Below are positions 1 through 6,785 of a stretch of 6,817 bases of DNA, in pieces (the first letter of the stretch is position 1; each line of letters begins with the position of its first letter). The translations under genes and the position numbers were made by a program. The DNA is from Methanobacteriota archaeon (GTDB taxonomy: Archaea; Halobacteriota; Methanosarcinia; Methanosarcinales; Methanosarcinaceae), in NCBI GenBank assembly GCA_030837265.1, contig JAUPKV010000051.1, forward strand, positions 1 to 6,817, in the 5' to 3' direction. The notes under the pieces were generated by a model, which saw only the letters and a list, made by a program, of their open reading frames with translations, made no database searches and had not been told where the DNA came from.

Positions 1-1922
1 GATGAATTATTTCCGTCTCCAAAGTTCCAGTTCCATCCAGTTGCATTTTGTGAAAGGTCTGTAAATTGAACTATAAGAGGGAAATACCCTGAGTTTGGGT
101 TTGAAGAAAAGTTTGCGACTGGAAGCACATCTCTTGGAATTGTAAAAGCTTTAATGCACACGTTTGTATTCGATAAATAAAAAATTGACGTCGTATCAGT
201 CCATGTCTTTCCGTCAGGACTGACAAAACTCTCTCCTGCATTTGCTCTTGCTTTGCTGCTGTAGCCATCGATAGGTTTTTCCACTGCTATTGGGTTTTTG
301 AAATCATTGTTTTCATGTACAGGATTAATAAGCTTCAGGACTACAGAGAATTTTTGGCCGGTCTTTAATTGAATTGAGGAACTCAGGGGAACAGTGTGAT
401 AGCCAGCAGTTGTAATCGATCCGCTCTGAGCAAAAACCAGGCCTGCTGAAATGGTGGGCTTTGACTTTAGATTGTTGTATATATATACTTCATAGTTACA
501 ATTTGAGTCAGTTGTATAGAAACTCACGGCTTTTAGCACTTCATCGGATTTTGCAGTGAAGACGTTTGCACACCAACCTGTGGGGTTTCCGTATCCATAA
601 TTACTGGTCCATCCAAGTGGGTCGTACTGGTAAATGTATTTATAATTATCAGGGCTTTCAGCTGTGAAAATTGAATTGTATTTTCCTATATTCAAATCGT
701 AATAGGAAACGTTGAAATATCCTTCATCTCCCCATTCTGTGCCCCAGGAATTTTTCACAATAAATGCTCCATTTTCAGGAGGTACGCTGGAAAATAGGTT
801 TCTATCAAACGAGTCGTTCCAGCCCACTATGGCTACGGCATGGTTGTTATCCCTGGTCCCATTACAGTAATAGCTGGCTGTGGAAGAGGAATAAAAAGTT
901 GGATCATAGTAGATTGTTGTAAAAACAGCTCCGTAGTTAAGGATTGCCCATTTTATCATCTGATTATCTGAAACATTCTCTCTGTCAGGAAGATAAAGTA
1001 CGTTTTGTACATGTTTCTGTATTGTCATATTCTGGGAGGACAGCTCGGAATTAGTTGAGTAAGGGTCATCGCTTTCATTTACGGGTCCACTCCAACGAGC
1101 CAGGTAGGCAGTTGACATATATTCATTTCCTCCATCGTTTGAAGTTAAGTCAAATCCTTCTGGGTATGCATTAGAGAGAATGTTTATCATGTTAATTTCT
1201 GAAAACGTCCAGTTTTCTCCATGCCGTAAATAAGATTCAAGCGATGCATAGGTTGCAAATGCCCAGCATCCTCCTATATCACCCTGGTCTTTTACATTCG
1301 TAACTCTGTTAAGAGTCCGCAGATCATAACTTACCGGAGCTGTTAATTTTATTTGATTATTGGAAGCTTTCATCAGGGTTCGCTGATCTTGTACTCCGTA
1401 ATTATCTGTAGACGAAAGTTCTGTTGCAGTAACTTTACTTAGATGACGCCGGTCCACAGGAGAGGGTACAAAACCAGTTTTGTGTTTTTTCCGGGAAGAT
1501 TCGTTTTGAGATAGATTTTCATTAGTTTGAGGTTTGATAATATCCGGGTTTTCTAAAACAGGTTTGGAGTTTGAGGAAATTGCTGCTTCGTTAATCTCAT
1601 ATTTATTAACAACATTTCCCAAACGATAATAATAATAGTAATAATAATTTAAAAACGCCGATGTAAAACTTTTTTGTGACTCTTCCTGGGAGCTCTCCGC
1701 TTTATTGAGTATTTTATTCGTGCGATATTTAACGAACTCCGGGTTTTCCGGTTCAAGTCCGGACTTAGGGGAAACTGATGCCTCATTACTTTTTCCTACA
1801 GTTTCTGGAAAATCTACTGCTTTTTTCTTTTCTAACGTATTGGTATTCACAGATACTATCAACACGCTTAAAACCAAACATATAAGCAGGAGCCCACTGT
1901 AAAATTTTATTGTTTTTTTCAT
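1..1922 (-). CDS. Secreted C1 (papain-family) cysteine protease with lectin-like region and PKD domain, 3' end cut by window edge
   Basis: Translating the minus strand from the ATG at 1922 gives 640 codons with no stop before the window edge, so the C-terminus is missing. Residues 1-28 form an export signal (MKKT, then a hydrophobic stretch to about residue 25). Residues 29-194 are a charged, low-complexity stretch, probably a propeptide or spacer, with six tyrosines at 94-99. The peptidase domain starts near APVSYDLR (195-202). It shows the oxyanion glutamine Q213 (KDQG), nucleophile C219 (GGCWAF), H361 (NNHAVAIVGW) and N391 (VKNSWGTEWG), so it should be active. Residues about 413-597 (from GKYNSIFTAE, with YQYDPLGW) resemble the lectin-like domain that follows C1 peptidases in methanogens. 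A PKD repeat begins at P601 (PVANF; WNWNFGDG). Sequons (NWT, NMT, NGT, NDS, NFS, NAT) suit an N-glycosylated exterior protein. Predicted role: protein cleavage at or outside the cell surface; substrate unknown. Confidence 0.88.
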   Translation of the reverse strand, partial: MKKTIKFYSGLLLICLVLSVLIVSVNTNTLEKKKAVDFPETVGKSNEASVSPKSGLEPENPEFVKYRTNKILNKAESSQEESQKSFTSAFLNYYYYYYYRLGNVVNKYEINEAAISSNSKPVLENPDIIKPQTNENLSQNESSRKKHKTGFVPSPVDRRHLSKVTATELSSTDNYGVQDQRTLMKASNNQIKLTAPVSYDLRTLNRVTNVKDQGDIGGCWAFATYASLESYLRHGENWTFSEINMINILSNAYPEGFDLTSNDGGNEYMSTAYLARWSGPVNESDDPYSTNSELSSQNMTIQKHVQNVLYLPDRENVSDNQMIKWAILNYGAVFTTIYYDPTFYSSSTASYYCNGTRDNNHAVAIVGWNDSFDRNLFSSVPPENGAFIVKNSWGTEWGDEGYFNVSYYDLNIGKYNSIFTAESPDNYKYIYQYDPLGWTSNYGYGNPTGWCANVFTAKSDEVLKAVSFYTTDSNCNYEVYIYNNLKSKPTISAGLVFAQSGSITTAGYHTVPLSSSIQLKTGQKFSVVLKLINPVHENNDFKNPIAVEKPIDGYSSKARANAGESFVSPDGKTWTDTTSIFYLSNTNVCIKAFTIPRDVLPVANFSSNPNSGYFPLIVQFTDLSQNATGWNWNFGDGNNS

Positions 1923-1927
1923 CTTTA

Positions 1928-1934
1928 CCCCTTT
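1928..1934 (-). promoter_or_regulatory. Ribosome binding site of the protease gene
   Basis: On the minus strand AAAGGGG ends five bases before the ATG at 1922. It is a moderate match to the archaeal Shine-Dalgarno core and supports this start, which also opens a typical signal peptide. Confidence 0.5.
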
Positions 1935-1944
1935 ATCCCTTTGT

Positions 1945-1956
1945 ATGTTCCAACAT
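1945..1956. repeat. Perfect inverted repeat ATGTT-CC-AACAT
   Basis: Five-base arms at 1945-1949 and 1952-1956 flank a CC spacer. The element lies between the candidate protease TATA box (1970-1979) and the protease ATG, about where transcription would start on the minus strand. That position would suit an operator. Short palindromes also arise by chance in AT-rich DNA. Confidence 0.35.
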
Positions 1957-1969
1957 TTTTTTTCCCACA

Positions 1970-1979
1970 CTTATAAAAA
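1970..1979 (-). promoter_or_regulatory. Candidate TATA box of the protease gene
   Basis: The minus strand reads TTTTTATAAG here, close to the archaeal box A consensus. A start about 25 bases downstream, near 1947, would leave a leader of about 25 nucleotides. The call is by position and pattern only. Confidence 0.4.
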
Positions 1980-2316
1980 TATCCTGAATTATTTAACAAA
2001 AGCACCTATCTCTTGAGTATTTTTTATTAATTAAATATCCTTTTTTTTAGCTATTGATCTCAGCATATAGTCTTTACCTTAAATTTCAAAAAAATAATAT
2101 GCTTAATATCTCCAGTAAGAATCAATAACTATAGGACTAATTCATATACTAACATTTAATATGTATAACGCCGATATTTATCAAATTATCAATTCTATCG
2201 CATAAATTATATTTAACTAAATTATGCTTTCTATGTACAATAATTAAGTATGTTTCTAATATAAAGTTTCCTAATTTTTACAATTTTTCTATGTGTTGTG
2301 GCGTTTTTTGGAACTG

Positions 2317-2324
2317 TTTATAAA
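2317..2324 (+). promoter_or_regulatory. Candidate TATA box for the aconitase gene
   Basis: TTTATAAA is the best archaeal TATA match on the plus strand upstream of aconitase. A start about 25 bases downstream would give a leader of roughly 215 nucleotides; long leaders are common in Methanosarcina. Alternatives are CATATAAT (2364-2371) and CATATATC (2515-2522). The latter would give a leader of only about 20 nucleotides and would leave the 2453-2496 hairpin untranscribed. Confidence 0.3.
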
Positions 2325-2452
2325 GATTTAAGATTAAGAATTAACATTATTATATTGGTTGACATATAATTACATTTGAAATCCAATTTGTGGGATATGG
2401 GAAGTAAGGAAAATTGTTTAGTGAATTGATTATGTTTAAGTAATATGTAAAA

Positions 2453-2496
2453 GTGAGCCCGAAGGAATAAAATAGTCTAAAGACCAGATGGGCCAC
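2453..2496 (+). promoter_or_regulatory. Possible hairpin in the aconitase leader
   Basis: GTG (2453-2455) plus GCCC (2457-2460) can pair with GGGC (2490-2493) plus CAC (2494-2496), giving seven pairs with one bulged A. Inside the loop, GTC TAAA GAC (2475-2484) can form a small secondary stem. This GC-rich patch stands out in an AT-rich region about 70 bases before the aconitase start. It matches no riboswitch class I recognise and may be chance. Confidence 0.25.
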
Positions 2497-2549
2497 ATAA
2501 AATAAAGAGAAAACCATATATCACCGTAGTATTATTTTCAATTTTTGCT

Positions 2550-2555
2550 GGAGGT
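2550..2555 (+). promoter_or_regulatory. Shine-Dalgarno of the aconitase gene
   Basis: GGAGGT lies nine bases before the ATG at 2565. It is a strong match to the anti-Shine-Dalgarno sequence and fixes the start codon. Confidence 0.8.
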
Positions 2556-2564
2556 ACGAATTAA

Positions 2565-5393
2565 ATGCGAGAAGGTCCGGACCCATTTGGGGTAAGAGAC
2601 ACTATTGAAACTGCTGCCGGAGAGGTTAAGATTTACAGATTGGGCAAACTGGAAGAGAAGGGTTTTGAGAGAATTTCCCAGCTTCCCTACTCTATAAGAA
2701 TCCTGCTTGAATCCCTGCTCCGTCATGCCGATACTGAAAAGCAAATAATAGCTATAGAGGACGTGGAAGCCCTTGCTAGCTGGAGTCCTGAAAACATAAG
2801 TGACAGGGATATTCCTTTTATTCCTTCAAGGGTTATTATGCAGGACTTTACAGGTGTGCCTGCTGTAGTAGACCTGGCAGCTCTTCGCTCGGCAATGCAG
2901 CTACTTGGTGACGATCCTGCTAAAATCAATCCTGTAATTCCTGTAGATCTGGTCATTGACCATTCGATTCAGGTCGATTCATACGGTACTCCAGATGCAC
3001 TTGAGGAAAATGAAAAGAAGGAGTTTGAACGCAATGGGGAAAGATACTCTCTGCTCCGTTGGGCTCAGGAAGCCTTTGACAACTTCAGGGTTGTGCCTCC
3101 AGGTAGGGGAATAATCCATCAGGTCAATCTTGAGTATTTAACTCCACTCGTGCATCTACATGAGAGAGAAGGAGAATTGTTTGCGTTCCCTGATTCTGTT
3201 GTAGGGACCGATTCACATACAACAATGATTAATGGTATAGGAGTTCTGGGCTGGGGTGTAGGAGGCATAGAAGCAGAGGCAGTAATGCTCGGGCAGCCTT
3301 ACTATATGCCTGTTCCTGAAGTTGTGGGGTTCAAACTATACGGAAAACTGAAATCTGGTGTTACTGCCACGGACCTTGTCCTGACAATCACAAAGATTCT
3401 AAGAAATGAGGGAGTTGTCGGGAAATTTGTAGAATTCTACGGACCTGGCTTAAACTCACTCAGCCTGCCGGACAGGGCAACAATCTCCAATATGGCTCCG
3501 GAATACGGAGCAACCCTTGGGATTTTTCCTCCTGATGCCGAGACCTTAGATTATCTCAGGAGAACAGGCCGGAAAGAGGAACAGATTGATCTCGTGAAAA
3601 AGTATCTGGAAGCTCAAGATTTTCTCTATTCGACAAACAAGCCAGATCCTATCTTCAGCAGCACCCTAGAACTTGACATGAGCACGGTAAAACCCTGCCT
3701 TGCCGGCCCCAGCCGCCCGCAGGATCAACTCTTCTTAAACGAAGTGCCTGATAACTACAATAAAATGATGCATCAGACTTTTATCAGGAAAAAACAAGTT
3801 GGGATTGCCCTTTCCGGTGATCGCGCTTACCAGCGGTGGATAGGAGAAGGAGGGGCACCTGTAGGAGAGTCTGAAACCCTGGGTGAAGCAGATATAAATG
3901 AAACTGAATCAAAAGAGGCAGAACCTCAGGAAAAAGTCACCAGGTTAACACACGGTTCAGTAGTGATTGCATCAATTACCTCCTGCACCAACACTTCAAA
4001 TCCCTCGGTGCTTATAGGAGCCGGACTGTTTGCGAAAAAGGCTGTAGAAAAAGGTTTGCAGGTTAAGCCATATGTAAAAACAAGCCTTTCACCCGGTTCG
4101 AGAGTAGCTACGGAATACCTGAGAGCTTCAGGCTTGCTGCCTTACCTCGAAACTCTTGGCTTCTATGATGTCGGCTACGGCTGCACTACCTGTATAGGCA
4201 ACAGCGGACCGTTACCTGAATCCGTTGCAAAAGAAGTCGAGGAAAACGACCTTACTGTTGCAGCCGTGCTCAGCGGAAACCGGAACTTCGAAGGAAGGAT
4301 CAACCCGCTGGTCAAAGCTAACTATCTTGCTTCTCCTCCTCTTGTGGTTGCTTATGCAATTGCAGGCAGTGTGAACATTAACCTCGAGACTGATCCTCTT
4401 GCTTTTGACGTTAAAGGCAGCCCTGTCTATCTAAGGGATCTCTGGCCCTCGGAAGAAGATATAAAAAATACCGAAGAGAGCAGTATCAGACCTTCGATGT
4501 TCGAAAAAGAGTATTCTGGCGTTTTTGAAGGTCCCAAACTCTGGAAAGAGCTTGAAGCCCCGACAGGTATCCTTTATGAATGGAACCCGTCATCAACCTA
4601 TATCCAGAAACCTCCCTATTTCACGGATTTTCCTCTTTCTCCACCAGTACCAGGGGATATAACGAATTCTATGGTTCTAGCCTTTTTCAGGGATAGCATT
4701 ACTACTGATCACATATCGCCGGCAGGTGATATCCCATCTGATAGTCCTGCAGGCAGATATCTGATATCATGGGGTGTGGACCCTGAAGACTTCAACTCCT
4801 ACGGATCCCGCAGAGGCAACCATGAGGTAATGATGCGGGGAACCTTCGGAAATATTCGTCTCAGAAACAGGCTTGTGGACAGGGAAGGAGGATGGACCGT
4901 ATATCATCCTCATCTTCATAAAGATGATTTTCCGGAGGGAACCTGCAGTGGAGTCCCGATCTTTGAAGCAGCTATGCTTTATGCGGAAAATGACATCCCA
5001 CTAATAGTTATTGCAGGAAAAGAATACGGGACAGGCAGTTCCAGAGACTGGGCAGCCAAAGGCACATTCCTTTTGGGAGTTAAGGCAGTCATTGCCGAGT
5101 CTTTCGAACGCATACACCGAAGCAACCTTGTTGGGATGGGAATTCTTCCTCTACAGTTTAAAAAAGGAGATAATGCTGATTCCCTTGGCCTTACAGGGAA
5201 GGAAAGCTACGATATTCTGGGAATCGAGAATATGGAGCCTAATGGAGAATTCTTCGTAAAGGCAACAGACGAGAAAGGGGATGAGGTACAGTTTCAAGTA
5301 ATCTCAAGACTGGATTCTACCGTAGAAATGGAATATTATCGGAATGGTGGGATTTTACACAAGTTCCTGAGGGATACACTGAAGAAAAAGTAA
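2565..5393 (+). CDS. acnA: Aconitate hydratase (AcnA/IRP1-type aconitase)
   Basis: This cytoplasmic enzyme interconverts citrate and isocitrate through cis-aconitate using a [4Fe-4S] cluster. The frame is complete at 942 residues. The cluster ligands are C474 (ITSCTNTSNP), C540 and C543 (GYGCTTCIGNSGP); the 66- and 3-residue spacings match E. coli AcnA (435/501/504). Also visible are DSHTT at 216-220 within the long glycine-rich signature, RDSITTDHISPAG, and the mobile swivel domain with YGTGSSRD at 821-828, which carries the catalytic serine. The DPFGVRDT N-terminus is typical of the AcnA/IRP1 group and unlike AcnB or the small two-subunit homoaconitase/isopropylmalate type. It is about 50 residues longer than E. 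coli AcnA, largely from a Glu-rich insertion at about 428-460. A strong GGAGGT supports the start. With the downstream citrate synthase it forms the first steps of the oxidative branch toward 2-oxoglutarate. IRP1-like RNA binding by the apo form is possible but not shown. Confidence 0.96.
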   Translation: MREGPDPFGVRDTIETAAGEVKIYRLGKLEEKGFERISQLPYSIRILLESLLRHADTEKQIIAIEDVEALASWSPENISDRDIPFIPSRVIMQDFTGVPAVVDLAALRSAMQLLGDDPAKINPVIPVDLVIDHSIQVDSYGTPDALEENEKKEFERNGERYSLLRWAQEAFDNFRVVPPGRGIIHQVNLEYLTPLVHLHEREGELFAFPDSVVGTDSHTTMINGIGVLGWGVGGIEAEAVMLGQPYYMPVPEVVGFKLYGKLKSGVTATDLVLTITKILRNEGVVGKFVEFYGPGLNSLSLPDRATISNMAPEYGATLGIFPPDAETLDYLRRTGRKEEQIDLVKKYLEAQDFLYSTNKPDPIFSSTLELDMSTVKPCLAGPSRPQDQLFLNEVPDNYNKMMHQTFIRKKQVGIALSGDRAYQRWIGEGGAPVGESETLGEADINETESKEAEPQEKVTRLTHGSVVIASITSCTNTSNPSVLIGAGLFAKKAVEKGLQVKPYVKTSLSPGSRVATEYLRASGLLPYLETLGFYDVGYGCTTCIGNSGPLPESVAKEVEENDLTVAAVLSGNRNFEGRINPLVKANYLASPPLVVAYAIAGSVNINLETDPLAFDVKGSPVYLRDLWPSEEDIKNTEESSIRPSMFEKEYSGVFEGPKLWKELEAPTGILYEWNPSSTYIQKPPYFTDFPLSPPVPGDITNSMVLAFFRDSITTDHISPAGDIPSDSPAGRYLISWGVDPEDFNSYGSRRGNHEVMMRGTFGNIRLRNRLVDREGGWTVYHPHLHKDDFPEGTCSGVPIFEAAMLYAENDIPLIVIAGKEYGTGSSRDWAAKGTFLLGVKAVIAESFERIHRSNLVGMGILPLQFKKGDNADSLGLTGKESYDILGIENMEPNGEFFVKATDEKGDEVQFQVISRLDSTVEMEYYRNGGILHKFLRDTLKKK

Positions 5394-5427
5394 AAGTTAT
5401 AATGTCAGATAAATGCAGACATGTATG

Positions 5428-5476
5428 AGAGGTTCCAAAGTTTAGATAAGACTTCGTCTTTATTATTGGAACCTTC
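5428..5476 (+). terminator. Strong bipartite hairpin behind aconitase (3' end element or terminator)
   Basis: GGTTCCAA (5431-5438) pairs perfectly with TTGGAACC (5466-5473), extendable by A5430-T5474 and a G-T wobble. Inside, AAGAC (5448-5452) pairs with GTCTT (5456-5460) around a TTC loop. The element starts about 35 bases past the aconitase stop. No strong T-run follows, whereas archaeal termination relies mainly on T-runs. It may therefore stabilise or mark a processed mRNA 3' end rather than terminate, or be part of a small RNA. Confidence 0.5.
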
Positions 5477-5563
5477 CTGTAATATTTAATTATTGATGGG
5501 TCTAAGAATAGCTCCACAAAGGGAAAATTAATTATAAAGATTTGAATATACAATTTCAACAAG

Positions 5564-5572
5564 TTTAATATA
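5564..5572 (+). promoter_or_regulatory. Candidate TATA box of the citrate synthase gene
   Basis: TTTAATATA resembles archaeal box A. A start about 25 bases downstream, near 5597, would give a leader of roughly 120 nucleotides covering all the inverted repeats that follow. ATTATAAAG at 5530-5538 is an alternative. Confidence 0.4.
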
Positions 5573-5589
5573 CTTATTCAACAATAGTA

Positions 5590-5604
5590 GTGATGCATCG
5601 TCAC
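5590..5604. repeat. Palindrome at the predicted citrate synthase transcription start
   Basis: GATGCATC (5592-5599) is a perfect eight-base palindrome. A wider alternative pairing is GTGA (5590-5593) with TCAC (5601-5604). It sits about 18-40 bases downstream of the candidate TATA box, where a repressor would block initiation. It could equally be the first stem of the leader RNA. Confidence 0.4.
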
Positions 5605-5695
5605 CCTATTTTTGGGTTTTAAAGGCCCTTCGTGTTAAGTCTTCACGTATGATCAGAGGATTCCCCAAACTTCAAGGTTTTTTAAAAAATCCTCT
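5603..5695 (+). promoter_or_regulatory. Run of inverted repeats forming a possible structured leader of citrate synthase
   Basis: Three stems follow in series. ACCC (5603-5606) pairs with GGGT (5614-5617). CGTG (5631-5634) pairs with CACG (5644-5647). AGAGGATT (5655-5662) pairs perfectly with AATCCTCT (5688-5695) and encloses AAAC/GTTT (5667-5670 with 5677-5680). The last stem ends 12 bases before the Shine-Dalgarno, so its folding could influence ribosome access. It matches no riboswitch class I know. Confidence 0.4.
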
Positions 5696-5707
5696 AGGCA
5701 AAACTGC

Positions 5708-5712
5708 GAGGT
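5708..5712 (+). promoter_or_regulatory. Shine-Dalgarno of the citrate synthase gene
   Basis: GAGGT ends five bases before the ATG at 5718. An in-frame TAG at 5712-5714 overlaps its last base, so no upstream in-frame start is possible and this ATG is the earliest. Confidence 0.75.
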
Positions 5713-5717
5713 AGAAA

Positions 5718-6785
5718 ATGAGTAAAAATATATGTTTCATAGACGGGCTGGAGGGCATTCTGAAATATAGGGATATAGATATCAACCAGCTGGTTGACCT
5801 ACCCTATGATGTAGTTTCCTATCTGCTGATTCAAGGAAACCTTCCGGATGATAAGGAAATTGCCAGTTATTCAGCCCGCCTGCGTGGGGAGCGTGAAATT
5901 AAAAGGGAAATAATTGACGTTATTCGTATGTATGATTTTGATATTGATGCCATGGACGCATTGCGTACACTAGTTTCTTTTATGTCAAAATTCGATCCGG
6001 ATATCAACGACAGCTCTCCTGAAGGAAATATGAGAAAAGCAATACGGTTAATTGCCAGGATTCCAACCATTATTGCTGCGTATTATAGAGTGACAAATGG
6101 AAAAGAGCCTGTCCCTCCAGATAAATCCCTTTCCCACGGAGCTAATTTCCTTTATATGTTAAGAGGAAGCATTCCAAGTGAACTGGAGGCTGAGGTCATG
6201 GAAAAGGACTTTATCCTCAGTGCCGAACATGAACTGAATGCCTCTACATTCTCATCAAGAGTAACCGCTTCAACCCTTGCAGATCTGTACTCAGTTATAG
6301 TTTCCGGGCTTTGTGCCCTTAAAGGTCCGCTGCATGGCGGAGCAAGGTCAGAAGTCATGACCATGATGGAAGAAATCGCTTGCCCGGAAAATGCAGAGAG
6401 AATTGTCCTTGAGAAACTCGCAAATAAAGAAAAAATCATGGGTTTTGGGCACAGAGTCTACAAAACTTATGACCCTAGAGGAACACTCTTTAAGCAGCTT
6501 TCCAAACAACTGGCTGTGGCAAAAGGGGATATGCACTGGTACGATACAGCCGAAGCAATTGAAAGAACCGTTGTCAAAGAGCTTGTGGAAAAAAGAGGAA
6601 AGCCTATCTATCCGAATGTGGACTTTTACTCCGGAATAATCTATATGTATCTGGATATCCCCCCCCAGCTTGCAACCCCCATCTTTGCAATTGGTAGAGT
6701 TTCTGGCTGGATAGCCCACTGTTTCGACCAGTATGATAGGAAAAGGATAATCAGACCCAGGGCCTTCATGCTTGATGAATGTTAA
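5718..6785 (+). CDS. gltA: Citrate synthase (Si type)
   Basis: This enzyme condenses acetyl-CoA with oxaloacetate to citrate and acts as a soluble dimer in this family. The frame is complete at 355 residues. The catalytic set is present: H206 (GPLHGGA), H245 (GFGHRVYKTYDPRG) and D302 (YPNVDFYSG), with spacings close to those in E. coli GltA (264/305/362). Other conserved pieces are FIDGLEGILKYR near the N-terminus, SAEHELNASTF with H171, and GRVSGWIAH near the C-terminus. It looks like the short archaeal/Gram-positive form and lacks the long N-terminal extension of E. coli GltA. It is somewhat shorter than the usual 370-385 residues, with only about 8 residues before the conserved IDG. A 2-methylcitrate synthase cannot be fully excluded by sequence, but the adjacent aconitase and the absence of prp-type neighbours favour citrate synthase. 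The gene symbol is by function (citZ or citA in other genomes). Confidence 0.93.
   Translation: MSKNICFIDGLEGILKYRDIDINQLVDLPYDVVSYLLIQGNLPDDKEIASYSARLRGEREIKREIIDVIRMYDFDIDAMDALRTLVSFMSKFDPDINDSSPEGNMRKAIRLIARIPTIIAAYYRVTNGKEPVPPDKSLSHGANFLYMLRGSIPSELEAEVMEKDFILSAEHELNASTFSSRVTASTLADLYSVIVSGLCALKGPLHGGARSEVMTMMEEIACPENAERIVLEKLANKEKIMGFGHRVYKTYDPRGTLFKQLSKQLAVAKGDMHWYDTAEAIERTVVKELVEKRGKPIYPNVDFYSGIIYMYLDIPPQLATPIFAIGRVSGWIAHCFDQYDRKRIIRPRAFMLDEC

Larger units (their letters stand above)
1923..2564. other. AT-rich divergent intergenic region, no gene seen
   Basis: This 642-bp stretch separates the divergent protease and aconitase genes. I see no open frame of convincing length, no tRNA-like clover leaf and no long repeat. 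It holds the candidate promoters listed separately, T-runs at 1955-1963 and 2041-2048, and a possible hairpin near the aconitase gene. Most of 1990-2300 is simple AT-rich sequence to which I can assign no function. Confidence 0.6.
5394..5717. other. Spacer between aconitase and citrate synthase, no gene seen
   Basis: These 324 bases hold no convincing coding frame. They contain a hairpin just behind aconitase, an AT-rich segment with TATA-like boxes (about 5475-5580), and then a segment dense in inverted repeats up to the citrate synthase ribosome binding site. The layout suggests that citrate synthase has its own promoter, though read-through from aconitase cannot be excluded. Confidence 0.6.

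Noticed and set aside
1705..1902. Plus-strand 65-codon frame opposite the protease N-terminus
   Set aside because: It is antisense to a real gene, has no ribosome binding site and no recognisable motif.
1..1922. Possible pseudogene, since the minus strand shows only short ATG-to-stop frames
   Set aside because: The frame starting at 1922 is open throughout and simply runs off the edge. The catalytic Q213, C219, H361, N391 and P601 of the PKD domain are all in the same frame.
1955..2048. T-runs at 1955-1963 and 2041-2048 as plus-strand terminators
   Set aside because: No plus-strand gene ends upstream of them. On the minus strand they are A-runs in the promoter or leader region of the protease.
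5468..5477. GGAA-CC-TTCC, reminiscent of the NrpR nitrogen operator
   Set aside because: NrpR half-sites are separated by six bases, here by two. The sequence is explained as the right arm of the hairpin behind aconitase.
6348..6719. Minus-strand 123-codon frame inside citrate synthase
   Set aside because: It lies opposite conserved catalytic parts of citrate synthase and shows no family features of its own.
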